From NCBI GenBank assembly GCA_905178155.1, contig CAJINV010000002.1, positions 8,079,224 to 8,143,223 on the forward strand: a DNA stretch of 64,000 bases. Reading direction: 5' to 3'. Below are positions 1-9,961 of the stretch, in pieces. This DNA comes from Amoebophrya sp. A120. Lineage: Eukaryota; Sar; Dinophyceae; Syndiniales; Amoebophryaceae. A program made the translations under genes and the position numbers. Each line of letters starts with the position of its first letter. Position 1 is the stretch's first letter. The notes beneath the pieces were generated by a model. The model was given only the letters and a program-made list of their open reading frames with translations. It was not told the DNA's origin and searched no databases.

Positions 1-3000
1 CGGAAAACAGCAACGTGGAGCAAGCGAGCAGCAACATCGTGGCGCAGCTCGGGCCGGTCCTGAGTTTGGCGCACGCCGCGGTCATCGAGGTGAGCTGCGG
101 GATCAGCCACTCTCTGGCGCTCGACAGCAGCGGGATCGCCTATTTTTTCGGCGACATGATGGCGGCGCCGGCCGTGGCGGCGCAGCAGGGAAGTGGAGTG
201 GTAAAGATTTTTTCCCCGGTCGTCGGCACAAAATCAGCCCACTCGACGTCTTCACCACCCGGGGCGGGTGGGAGGAACTTCAAGAGTGGACCGCAAGAAC
301 ATAAGGCCAGCAGCCCGCTGATGCTGAAAGATGCAGCTTCTCCGAAGAAGATGAAAGGGGGTCGCGCAGCAGTTCGTGCGGGTGGAGCAGGCGGAATTAT
401 GAGGGGAAAAAGTACTAGCCCGCCGGCCGAGCATGATCGTCCGACAAGAAGATCACAGCAGGATCATATGACCAACCCGCTGTTGACCACGAAGGCGGAT
501 GAAACATGGAGGAGTTCGCCAACGTCGCGAGCAACAAATCTTGACAAAAATGGCACGAGCAGTAAAACAAGCAGATCAAAATCTGCAAGCAAGCAAAAAG
601 ACCCGGCTGTCCACCCGAGGAAGCCCTTGCAGTCGTGGTCCAAAGTGTCGCAGGCGCAGCCGATTCAGGGCCTTGGGCCCGAGGCGCTGGTCCGCCGGGT
701 TGCCTGCGGCGGGCAAAGCTGCGCCTTGATTGTGCAGCAGGCGAACACGAATGAGACCGCGCTCTTCACATGGGGAAAGGGGAGCTCCGGGATCTTGGGG
801 CACGGAAATTACGACGACGTGTTCGTGCCGAGGCGGGTGCAGCTGAATCATCTGGCGAGCAAGACAAGCGTGACATCATCCAACGGTGGTAGCTTTTCCG
901 GAATGAGTCATGGAACGACGGCGCACCAGAAGACGTGTTCTAAGCAGAAGTCTGGTTCAAAATCGAAATTGCACGCAGGAGGAGCTGCTGCACCTTCAAC
1001 GACGATTCCAGGCGAACAAAAACAACAAGCAGGGCGACAGGAAATTATTACACCGGCTGCTCAACACATCAACTTCTCGGTGTCTCAAGTGGCGTGCGGT
1101 CGCGCGCACATGCTGGTATCTGTGATGGGAAGCAGGACCACTAGCATCACGACAAACGGCAGTAGTGATGGCGGGGTTCATCTTCGTGTTGCGACGAGTG
1201 CTGAACAACTACAGCCTGGATCATTTGAGCAGGATAGCAGTTTTGTGCTTTCCTGCGGGCATCCGGACGACGGACGGTTGGGGCGGAGTAGCGGAAAATC
1301 CAACCTGCTGCTGCCTATGGATTGCAAATATGTCTGGGTCTGGAAGATTCCAACACTTGTCATGCAGTTTTTCCAAGCTCCGCCAAGGCTGGAATGCAGG
1401 ACATAGCATCACAGGTTCTGCAGCTCCTTGGTGATGCCTATTCTGCATGAGAAATGCCCTCTCAGCATGGCCAGAAATGGGGACCTTTTGCAAGTCGCAC
1501 AGCACAGATTTTTGTATGATCCGCAACACGCATGATAAGTTCGCATTCTTCCAGACCCAGACATTTTTGCAGTTGATACTGCCGATCGAAGAGCCAATCA
1601 AGAGTAGCAGCAGTTGTCAGGAAGGGAACAATGGTAAAGATCGTGATCATGATCTTCATAGGGCGGGTGGAACAAAGGTAACGAAAACTACTACTTCATC
1701 TGCAGACGACGATGGTGATCTGCTTATCGACGTGGAGCAAGCCGGGGGAAATCAAGATCATGTCCACTTTGGTGGCAGGCGGGCGAAAGAAATGAATAAA
1801 CAGCAAGTAGTGTTGAAACGGCAAGAGCCCCCGTCGTCTCAGACGATCTTCGCCCGCTACCTGGCCACCGGGGGCGCGCACAGTGGCTTCATCGAGAAGT
1901 CCCTTTCCGTGTACACGTGGGGGTGCAACCGGTTCGGCCAGCTGGGGCTCGGGTACGCGGGCGGTTTTTACCAGGAGAAGCCGCGGAAGGTGCGGTTCTT
2001 CGACGGCAAGGGCGTCTGCAGCCTGTCGCTCGGGGAGCGGCACTCCTGCGCGCTGACTTTGTACGGGCTGGTGTACGCGTTCGGCGCGAACGACAAGGAG
2101 CAGCTGTTTGGCGGGGTGATGTCCACCGCCGGTGCGCCGGGAAGTTGTGCTGGTGCGGCGACCACGCCGAAAGAGCAGTTTGTATGAATTGTAAAAGTAT
2201 CGTACTCGTATAAATGCATTACAAATTTCCTCACCATGAGAAATAAAATTTGTAATGCGGATTTGCCTTAAGAACAAGATTTGTAATGCATCATTGCAAT
2301 ACGAGTACGGTGCTTTTGCATTGCATAGTTTGGTGTGGTGTACAACCTGCCGCACCTGGTCCAGCCTCTGATCACCCGTATCAAATGTAAAAATGTCTGG
2401 GTCTGGAAGGGTGGAACTTGTGATGCTGTCTCTGGATTCTATAAAAAATTTGCATTGCATGACCAGCAACAGAACTCCAGTTTGTGCTACCCGGAGAGGG
2501 CATTTATCATGCGGTAGAGGCATCACAAAGGCCTCTAAAAATCTGTCATGCTAGAGCATGCACCACAGACATCATGAGTCTTTCAAAATATGCATGACAA
2601 ACCTGGCAAGCTTCCAGACCCAGACATTTTTACACTTGATCACCCGCCCGGTGTTGCAAGTGGCCTGCGGGGAGCAGCACACCTTCGTGCTGTCCGGGCC
2701 GCGGTACCAGGCCCAGTCGCTGGCGAAGCTGAAGTATCGTAAGGAAAAATCCCCCCTCCCCATATCGAAAACGTATCCGTCTGAAAATTTGTGATGCGCA
2801 TTTGCGACCTCAAATCCTGTCTGTCTTGCAAGAAGGCAAGTCCAGAAAGCGTTCCGCATTTTGCAGGCGGTTTGTGATGCTGTTTGGCTTAGAGCATACA
2901 CGTTTGCCATGCTAGGCGCCTACGTCAAAACCTCTCGACTGAGGCTTGCCATATGCCTGCATTCCTCTATTGCAAGACAAATCTGATTTGTGTATGGAAA

Positions 3001-3925
3001 TCCAGCATCAGAGCCTTCCTTCGTTTCGATATGGGGAGGGGGGATTTTTCCCTGCAATATGAAGGAGTGGGCGTCGTTCTTGCTGAAGAAAGACGAGGTG
3101 AAGCGGTCGCAGTGCGAGCGAATATTCGAAGCAGAGCTGCGGAAGGAGACCCTGGAAAACAAAACCGGCGGGGAGTTGAGTGCTGCGTTGGGGGAGAATA
3201 ATTCCAAAATGTTGAATCACTGCGGTGCAGGCGGCACTACCGCTGTAGGCGGAACGAGCGAGCAAACAAGCAGAAAACGCCCGATGACGGGAGAGCAGGT
3301 ACGGATGGATGGAAAAAAGTTTGCGTCTGCAGCAGCAAAGTCGGACGCTTCCTGGCGTGGAAGTGCCGGCGGGAAGAAGGGCAGCGATGCGCGCTTTCAT
3401 CTACCTGTCCAGCGTAAGAAGACCCGAGCGCGAGTTGGAAAATCTCAGAACGCCGAGAGGAATCCGGATTCGGAAATTTTTGGCGTGGATTTCGAAAGCA
3501 GAAATTCACTTGGTCGCGCATGTGCGGCAAAATCAACAGCATCGAAGAACACGGGCTGCAAAGGTCTCGACGGAGCGATTGAAAAGATCGCAGCCACGAA
3601 AAAACAAGGCGACGGTGAGAAAGACGAAAGCCCGTCGGAAAATATGAACTCTCTAGTAACTGCAAAAGTTGTAAACGAGATATGGCTGGAAAAGCGGCAA
3701 AATTATTTTTCTTTCTCGACAAGGGCAGGTCGTGGTAATATGACGAATGCTGGAAATCAGTCTGAAAGTGGCAGTAAATGCCGCGGTAGTACTAGCGCAG
3801 TCTATGTCCCGGCACTTGATGTAACTGTTTTTCCAAAATTTGGACTCAAGGAGGAACAGGAAGAGATGATGACAAAAAATCCAGAAGCATCCTCGTTTGT
3901 TACCTGGCGGCACTTGCTGCGTTGA
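1..3925 (+). CDS. RCC1-repeat (beta-propeller) protein, 5' partial, interrupted by four introners
   Basis: The reading frame is open to the left edge, so the true start is missing. Exons are 1-1315, 1584-2182, 2333-2378, 2647-2734 and 3065-3925, giving 968 residues here. Each break is an introner, and removing it with one 5-bp repeat keeps the frame. RCC1 signatures recur: VACGGQSCALIV then LFTWGKGSSGILGHG, VACGRAHMLV, VYTWGCNRFGQLGLG, LSLGERHSCAL, and VACGEQHTFVLSG, which is only complete across the joined exons. RCC1 repeats form seven-bladed propellers, used as Ran exchange factors, ubiquitin-ligase substrate modules or scaffolds; the sequence does not say which. Between blades lie long Ser/Lys-rich inserts, and the last ~290 residues are basic and low in complexity. 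RCC1 family membership is sure, the specific role is not. Confidence 0.8.
1316..1578. mobile_element. Introner A1 (family A)
   Basis: A 263-bp element inside the RCC1-like frame. Its left arm carries ATGTCTGGGTCTGGAAG (with one change nearby) and its right arm the complement CTTCCAGACCCAGACAT. It begins TATGG and ends GATA. The flanking 5-bp repeat is CTGCC at 1311-1315 and 1579-1583. Removing 1316-1583 joins the codons as ...CTG CTG CC|G ATC GAA in frame. No GT-AG pair fits this junction. The interior is closely similar to element A4 in the glycosyltransferase gene. Confidence 0.88.
2183..2327. mobile_element. Introner B1 (family B, short fold-back)
   Basis: A 145-bp element made largely of two inverted arms of about 37-40 bp. 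The left arm contains AAAAGTATCGTACTCGTAT and the right arm its near complement (ATACGAGTACGGTGCTTTT). It begins TAT and ends ATA. The direct repeat is GTTTG at 2178-2182 and 2328-2332. Excision of 2183-2332 joins CAG TTT G|GT GTG GTG TAC, so the RCC1 frame continues as QFGVVYNLP. Element B2 in the exoribonuclease gene is a second copy. Confidence 0.87.
2379..2641. mobile_element. Introner A2 (family A)
   Basis: A 263-bp element with near-perfect family A arms: AAATGTCTGGGTCTGGAAG at about 2391 and CTTCCAGACCCAGACATTT at 2611. The direct repeat is ACCCG at 2374-2378 and 2642-2646; by chance or through microhomology it extends to TGATCACCCG (2369-2378 and 2637-2646). Excision of 2379-2646 rebuilds LITRPVLQVACGEQHTF, a clean RCC1 blade, which is strong support for precise splicing. 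It begins TAT, but its last bases are GATC rather than GATA. Confidence 0.9.
2735..3059. mobile_element. Introner C1 (family C)
   Basis: A 325-bp element with arms AATCCCCCCTCCCCATATCG (2748 on) and the complement CGATATGGGGAGGGGGGATT (about 3027-3046). It begins TATCG and ends CAATA. The direct repeat is TGAAG at 2730-2734 and 3060-3064. Excision of 2735-3064 gives AAG CTG AAG|GAG TGG GCG, with the frame kept at a codon boundary. Its interior aligns by eye with C2 (shared words such as GTCTTGCAAGAAGGCAA). Confidence 0.88.
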
Positions 3926-4721
3926 CTGAATTGTACGCGAGTACGACTCGGATGCGTTCGGCGGCTTAGTAGATTTTGTAGAAGAACAGAAGTCTATCCA
4001 AGTAAAATCTCTTCAACTTCGCATGGTCGTATCATTCCGTGAAATTTCCGAAGTTCATGTTGTCCTCGTCGGAATCGGCGCTATTGTTTATGCAGCGAAT
4101 TGCTCAGAGTCAGACTCAGATCGGTTTCGGACTCACGAAAGATTTTTGCATGTACAAGAGGATCCAGCAAATTGAAATTTCTAGATCACGTCGCTATTGA
4201 TAATCCGGTTGATATCGTTCCATTGTCAAATCGAAATTTTTCCTGTTCCATCGAGTCGGTGAAAATTCTCTGCAGCTCGGGATGAAAATCATGATCCCCG
4301 ATCGTCGTGAAAAATAAAAACAGAGGAAAAAAATGGAAGATCGCCTTGATTTTTCGGTTGTTAATTTCGGTATCCTTCGGGCTCGTTATTATTGCCAATC
4401 CACAAAATTATCGTGCCTGCGTGTGCGCTTTTTGTTAAAAGTCAATACTCAGCAATGGCCAGAATGGATGAAGTCTCTCTCCTTATCGATTTCGTCTTGC
4501 AGGACGTTTGGACAATGATGCAATTTTTTCGAGTTTATTGCTACCTCGCCTAGTTCGTCGTACCCCGTATCTGCGTTTTTTATGCCCCTCTTCGTTGCGT
4601 TAGCGTTTATTTCCTATCATTTTGAGCGTTGAAATACTTAACAACACCCCCAACCTGATACTGATTTCAACCTGCAGCGAAAGTCGCACAAAAATACCGG
4701 CAAACCGAAAACACTTACACT
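3926..4721. other. Intergenic, AT-rich, no gene seen
   Basis: About 800 bp between the RCC1-like gene and the next start codon. Only short unconvincing frames are present on both strands. I recognise no RNA gene, repeat or introner arm here. Confidence 0.6.
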
Positions 4722-6803
4722 ATGTCTGTGTTACAAGAACCAGAAGCAGAACAAAACTGCACCGAACCAAATCAGCGAAGAAGTTCGCTTCGGAGGTTCT
4801 TTTTCCCTGCTGCTTTATGTCCTCCAGCAGCAGAAAATAAGAACAACGATGCTCATGCCGCCCTGCGAAGAATGCAGGCTCACAGCGCGACAGCAGGTTC
4901 TCCTGGAAGCAGTGACGGGTTGCTGGCTGTCGAAAAATTGTGTCTCTACACGAAGATCTTTTTCGGCTTCTCCGATGACGAAATCCTCGTTCCGGATGCG
5001 GACAGTGCCGCGTATTCGCTGAAGATCACTTCAAAAGAGCTGAAATTGAACATCGCGAAATACCTGAATGCGCGGAACGGGGCCGAAGACGTGATCCATT
5101 TCGAGCGCGTGAATTTGCTCCTCGGCGAGGATCTGCTGGATGAGGAGAAGCTGGTGGAAGAAAAAAAGCCTGAGGGAGGTGGTTTCTTGCCGCTTGAAGT
5201 CGTCGCAGGGTATGATCCGGAGACCAGAGAATTGCAGTTGGTGCGAAGGATCATAAACAAACCAGCGCCTACTTCTAGAGGCGGAGGTGGACCACGACCT
5301 CGCCAAGGGCGTCTTTTGTGTCGTGGCTCCTGGATGATGAACAACGAGGAGAAGCAAGCTGAGGTTACTTGTTGCGCCACGACGAAGACACGACCGGAGG
5401 TGGACCACTGCGCGGGCGGTTCTGGCGATGGTTGTGTGAAGCGGCGTCCGATGGAACGAAATGTAGGCCGCAAGAGCTCCCCTGCAGAGAAGATTCTGGC
5501 ACGGCCTTCCGGAGTAGACGAAGAAGGTCCTCTTTGCCACGACAGGGGAAGTTCTTTTTCTTTCAAGTTATCCAAGCCTGGGCTGGTTAGCGAGTCATCT
5601 AGTACAGCGGCAACGGTCTCCTGTCCAGAGGAAGAAGAGCAGGAAGATATGGAAGAACTAATTTCCTCCGCGAGTGAAGGCGAGAAGGGGGAAGATATGC
5701 TTGGTTTTCGCTTCACGATTCGAGCGCCCGAAACCGAAGAGCTGGTGACCAAAACGATCAGAGTTCCCTCGTATAAAAATTTCTCCGAAGAAGTAGAGAG
5801 GACAAGAGCCCACACGCGGATCGAGAAAAGAACTGCGACGAAGCACTGCTACACGGGCAACTTTTCGCTGGACTACCAGGACTTTTACAAGATTAGCGGG
5901 AAAATCAGCCTGCACGAGTTCCGGCTGCAGGAATTGGGAAAATATTTCCGGTCCTGCGAAAACAAAGAGAATCAAAGCGCGAAAAAGTCTTTCGTGGATG
6001 CATTGGATGATTTAACCGAAACCAGTGCACCAGAAGAAATTGAGCGCAGCGCTCTGAATACCGAAGCGGACGGAGAGGATTCTTCTAGTGGCTCTTGCGG
6101 AAATAATCTAAAAAAGCCGGTTGGAGGTGTTCATCGACACCTTGATGCTCATCTTTCCGCAGCAGGAGCGATTTGTTCCGTCTCTGCTGTCCGGGAGAAG
6201 ATCGCCTTCAACGAGAAGGACTGGCTAAGTGCGCAGGCGCTGCGGATTCACACAACAATAACCAACAAGGAGGACCAGCCCGCTTGCACACTTGCGGCAG
6301 AGCAGGGGAACAAGACAGAAGTCCAGTTCTTGCAACAAGACCACGACGTGCACCCTTATGAAATCGATCTGCGGTGCTACCGCGGCACGGTGATTGGGTG
6401 GCGGGCACAGGACCTGGCCGAGCTGCAGCAGTTTGGGAAGCAGGGAAGGGCGCACTTGAACTCCGTTGTGGTGGTGGAAAACACGCTGAGTCTCTTTCTG
6501 GTGCCCGGGTGGACCGACTTTGGTGTGGGTGTGGCTCGTGAGAAGTTGTCCGGAAGCATGAAAAGTGGAGCTTCAGCATCCACGTCGCGGCTGCTGCACC
6601 CGATCTGCTTCGTGCTCGAGTTCGCCACGCATGCCGACGCTGTGGACTTCAAGCAGCGGGGAGTGCCGAATTTGACGCGGCTAGCCGAGAACAACGGCTG
6701 CAAAGACGAGGTTTTCGCGACCTGGGCCGAGTTCTTGGAAATGGGGAACCGGATTGGCGTAAAGTTGGAGCAACGCGGACTTGCGGGCGTGGCGGGGGCG
6801 TAG
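4722..6803 (+). CDS. Uncharacterised 693-aa protein, possible N-terminal ubiquitin-like fold
   Basis: A single uninterrupted frame from ATG 4722, with no introner and no intron. I do not recognise the family. Residues ~97-150 (YSLKITSKELKLNIAKYL, then VNLLLGEDLLDEEKLVEE) loosely resemble a ubiquitin-like beta-grasp, in which a strand and helix lead to an L-L-G-x-x-L-x-D turn; this is a weak inference. The middle (~180-340) is low-complexity and acidic. Residues ~330-410 and the C-terminal ~250 residues (RCYRGTVIGWRAQDLAEL, NTLSLFLVPGWTDFGVGV) look globular. There is no signal peptide or membrane segment. It is probably a cytosolic or nuclear protein of unknown role. That it is a real gene rests on its length and a composition distinct from the flanking AT-rich DNA. 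Confidence 0.65.
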   Translation: MSVLQEPEAEQNCTEPNQRRSSLRRFFFPAALCPPAAENKNNDAHAALRRMQAHSATAGSPGSSDGLLAVEKLCLYTKIFFGFSDDEILVPDADSAAYSLKITSKELKLNIAKYLNARNGAEDVIHFERVNLLLGEDLLDEEKLVEEKKPEGGGFLPLEVVAGYDPETRELQLVRRIINKPAPTSRGGGGPRPRQGRLLCRGSWMMNNEEKQAEVTCCATTKTRPEVDHCAGGSGDGCVKRRPMERNVGRKSSPAEKILARPSGVDEEGPLCHDRGSSFSFKLSKPGLVSESSSTAATVSCPEEEEQEDMEELISSASEGEKGEDMLGFRFTIRAPETEELVTKTIRVPSYKNFSEEVERTRAHTRIEKRTATKHCYTGNFSLDYQDFYKISGKISLHEFRLQELGKYFRSCENKENQSAKKSFVDALDDLTETSAPEEIERSALNTEADGEDSSSGSCGNNLKKPVGGVHRHLDAHLSAAGAICSVSAVREKIAFNEKDWLSAQALRIHTTITNKEDQPACTLAAEQGNKTEVQFLQQDHDVHPYEIDLRCYRGTVIGWRAQDLAELQQFGKQGRAHLNSVVVVENTLSLFLVPGWTDFGVGVAREKLSGSMKSGASASTSRLLHPICFVLEFATHADAVDFKQRGVPNLTRLAENNGCKDEVFATWAEFLEMGNRIGVKLEQRGLAGVAGA

Positions 6804-7998
6804 CGGTAAGGTCCGTGATCATGACGGAATTGCGTAACTGCAGGCTGGAGGCCCCTCGGCGCATCGACATCGGAAGATCGAGGAGCTTCGGTGGTGGAGA
6901 GATTTGTCGAGAGGGACTAGTAGCACCGCAGAGAAACGAGGATGCTCAGCTCGTGCGCAGCGAGCAAGAGCTGTCTGAATTTAGTACGTACATAGGAAAA
7001 CTGCGGAAGCAGCCAGCCGCATTTGCATTGCAAGAATGAGTTATACCACGACAGAAACGAAATTTCTATCCAGTCGCGCACAAACGAAAAGGCGCTGGAT
7101 TTCCCCATTCCTGCAGTGACATGAAGATGTTGAAGAAGAAGATATCGGGATTTTCGTGCTGCGGCTACTTACGCATAGTATCGTTGCAGGACACCACGGT
7201 CATGGTGAGTCGTGTCCGAGAAGAAAGATGCTGTTCGTGTCTGGATCGATATCTCAGATGTAGGAGCACCAGCATCAAACACATCATCGATCATGCTGCT
7301 CGAAGAAAGAAAGACTGATCCGATCGGCAAAAAAAAAAGTAAGAGCAAGAGATGTCTATAGAAAAGTCAGGGCTCAAGCTACGGCGTTCCATGTTGTACA
7401 ATGCAGACCGTAATGAAAATCAGAATGAAGATCCCGAGCTGAAGATCAGAGAGCTTTTTGTCCTTTTCATTCTGTCGGTTGAGAAGGCACGTCATTTTGC
7501 GCATGCCGAGAGACAATCAAAGATATCATGGCGCAGTTGCCTTGCTATCGATTTGGTCAGTAAGCGGCCATAGTCGGAAGAAGTTCTCGAGCCCGCGAAA
7601 TCGAAGAAGATCACTGCTTTGAAAATGAAACGCGGATCCAGTATAGGCATTTCCATGGGATACACAAATAGCGCCTGGTCGGTCTTTGTCGGCAAAGTAG
7701 AAACCGCTGTTGTAATGTGGGTGCTTGTGAGGCTGCATCTGAATTACAATTACTACAGTCCCGAGGGTGCCACGCAGCGAAGTAGCGACATTTCTACTGA
7801 AGATGGCATCGGAAACGAATACAGAAAAAACAGGGACGAGACAGTTTTTACTTTTCGCTTTGAGTAAAGAACGAAAACCTATTTTGAATCAGTACCAACT
7901 CTGTAATGTGAAGAATTTTCATACGGAAGAACTTCCAAAAAGTTTGTTACGAAATCAAAATCATTTTTTATCGCCACGAAGGAGAAGAGGAACGCAAG
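6804..7998. other. Intergenic, about 1.2 kb, no gene seen
   Basis: Only frames under 100 codons with no recognisable motif. No tRNA-like cloverleaf, introner arm or long repeat was noticed. Confidence 0.55.
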
Positions 7999-8628
7999 AT
8001 GTGGATGTCCCGTTTTTGTGTCGTGCTTGTCCTGGTTTTTCGCCTTGTTTTTGCCTCCCGTAGCACCAACTCGTCGCCGAGCCCCGCCGACGAGCTGCTA
8101 GAGGAGTTACGGTCGTATCCACGTGCTATCGAGATCGAAGATAGAAGCGATGACACGCATCGGCCATTGGGCGATATTGATGCAGACGTGGAGTCTCAAG
8201 CTCAACGGACCGTCCACCTGCAGGGTGCACCCGCGGAAATGAATCGAGACCTCACCGCCCTCTATAGGTGCGGAACACGATTGTTCAACCGCTGCCTGCG
8301 GGGCGGCAGAGGTCAGCAGACTGGCTTCAGCTGGGAGAACGGCTACATGCGGACGCTGTGGACGCTCTTGGGCCGGACGGTATCGAATTCTCAGGGAACA
8401 AACGACCGCTCCAGACTCGTCGCGGAAATAAAACAACTCCGAGAGCATGTAAAGAGAGAAAATGCAGCAGTGAAGAAAGAGCTGGACGAGCAAAAGGATA
8501 TGAGGGGCTATGATAATCTTGTGACCCGTGGAAGGTTGGAAGTGAAGGTCAGGCGTCTGAATCAGTTATGGCACTTTCTATGGTGCGATATGGTGAAGCA
8601 GATCGAGAACGGATCGCGATTGCCGTGA
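7999..8628 (+). CDS. Small predicted secreted protein, 209 aa, unknown function
   Basis: Starts at ATG 7999. The first ~20 residues (MWMSRFCVVLVLVFRLVFAS) have the form of a signal peptide: a short charged start, a hydrophobic run and a small-residue cleavage region. The mature part is hydrophilic; residues ~130-200 are rich in Lys/Glu/Arg with a likely helical stretch (EIKQLREHVKRENAAVKKEL) that may form a coiled coil. It has three cysteines after the signal region. No family is recognised. In a parasite it could be an exported or secreted protein, but nothing here shows that. It could also be a chance frame; the signal peptide and its length argue modestly against that. Confidence 0.5.
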   Translation: MWMSRFCVVLVLVFRLVFASRSTNSSPSPADELLEELRSYPRAIEIEDRSDDTHRPLGDIDADVESQAQRTVHLQGAPAEMNRDLTALYRCGTRLFNRCLRGGRGQQTGFSWENGYMRTLWTLLGRTVSNSQGTNDRSRLVAEIKQLREHVKRENAAVKKELDEQKDMRGYDNLVTRGRLEVKVRRLNQLWHFLWCDMVKQIENGSRLP

Positions 8629-9961
8629 AGTCGCAAGTCAAGCCTTTGGTGAAGTGGCAATTCTTATCAGCATCCTTTTTCGGGGCCGTCTATATCTAAC
8701 TGGGTGACACTGGCAGAACCGTTGAGTTAAGTACTTACAAGACGAGTACTCCATCCACCTGGGACATAATTTTGTGATGAAGTAGGGTGGCACCAGGAGA
8801 GCAGTCACTTAACTTTTTGTTTCTCTGACATGGCGGAGGTGCGTCGTGACAACACTTCAGAGGTGCGACAAAGAGAACGTGGAGTAATATCTAGGTCCAC
8901 GCGCACTTGGTAGTATCTTTCATGTATGATTTTTCATGTTTCCGCAGTATGTAACCCTCGTGCTGAGACGCGGGCAGCATTTTCTACCACAATTAAGACT
9001 TTCGACACGAGTAAGCACATCTAACAGCATGGTAAATGTCGGAATTACTTGTACGGACATCAAGCCCTGTCGTGTGGGTATGGAGCAAGTGCTAGCGCAA
9101 CAAAGCAAGTTTGTAGCTCCCTTTGCTTCATGTTAAGGGCACGTACTTATTTGCGTAGATGCCGAACTGCTCTGCAACAGAGTTCCTCAGCGAAACAAAT
9201 GACCATGAGTGGCATAAAAATGAAGTTCCGCGGATCATGGAGCCTCTGAGCCCTTGGCATAACGTTTTTAGTACCTTCTCAAGACGTTCTGTGTTCAACG
9301 CATCTGGACAAGCGACCACGTTGCCCCAAAGTGGAAATTTGCAACTAAGCGCGATTTATTTTTACGCTCTCTGAGGACAAAGACACTTGATTCAGCTCGT
9401 CGGCCACTGGTGCAAAATGAGATCGCTCAAGGATTTCTAGAAGCTTCGTGAAGTCGTAGGGTCGAAGGAGCTTTTATCTCGTTTGAAGTCGTGAAAAATA
9501 GAAGACTCGTTTATTGTGCTCGTTTCCAAGAAAGAAGAACACCCACACTGTCGTGCGTCGTGCAGAAAATTGCGCTTTCGCAGAAAGAAGTCGTCCACCT
9601 CGTTGTCGTGCACTCGTTATGAATTCTCGTACCGTTTACATACTGGAATCGCTAGGGAAATTATTGATATTGACATCGAGAAGGCATCGTTTTCACCTCG
9701 TCACACGGGCATTCCCGCCGCACGCCGACTTTATCGTTTATTGTAATATGTTTATTCTGCGCCTCTATCCAGATCCAACATTAAACCAGTGAGCAGCTAG
9801 AGCACTTTTTCTTCTGGTGTATTTGTTCCCGTGGTTCAACACCACACCAGCGGTAAGGAAAATCTACGGCTATTTTTGCCAGAAAAACCCTACGAGTACG
9901 ACCGTTTCGGTCTTGGACAGTAAACTTGTTTTTTTCTAGTGATAGAAGATAAACACAAGCC
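8629..9961. other. Intergenic, about 1.3 kb, no gene seen
   Basis: AT-rich sequence with only short frames on both strands. No RNA gene or introner arm recognised. Confidence 0.55.
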
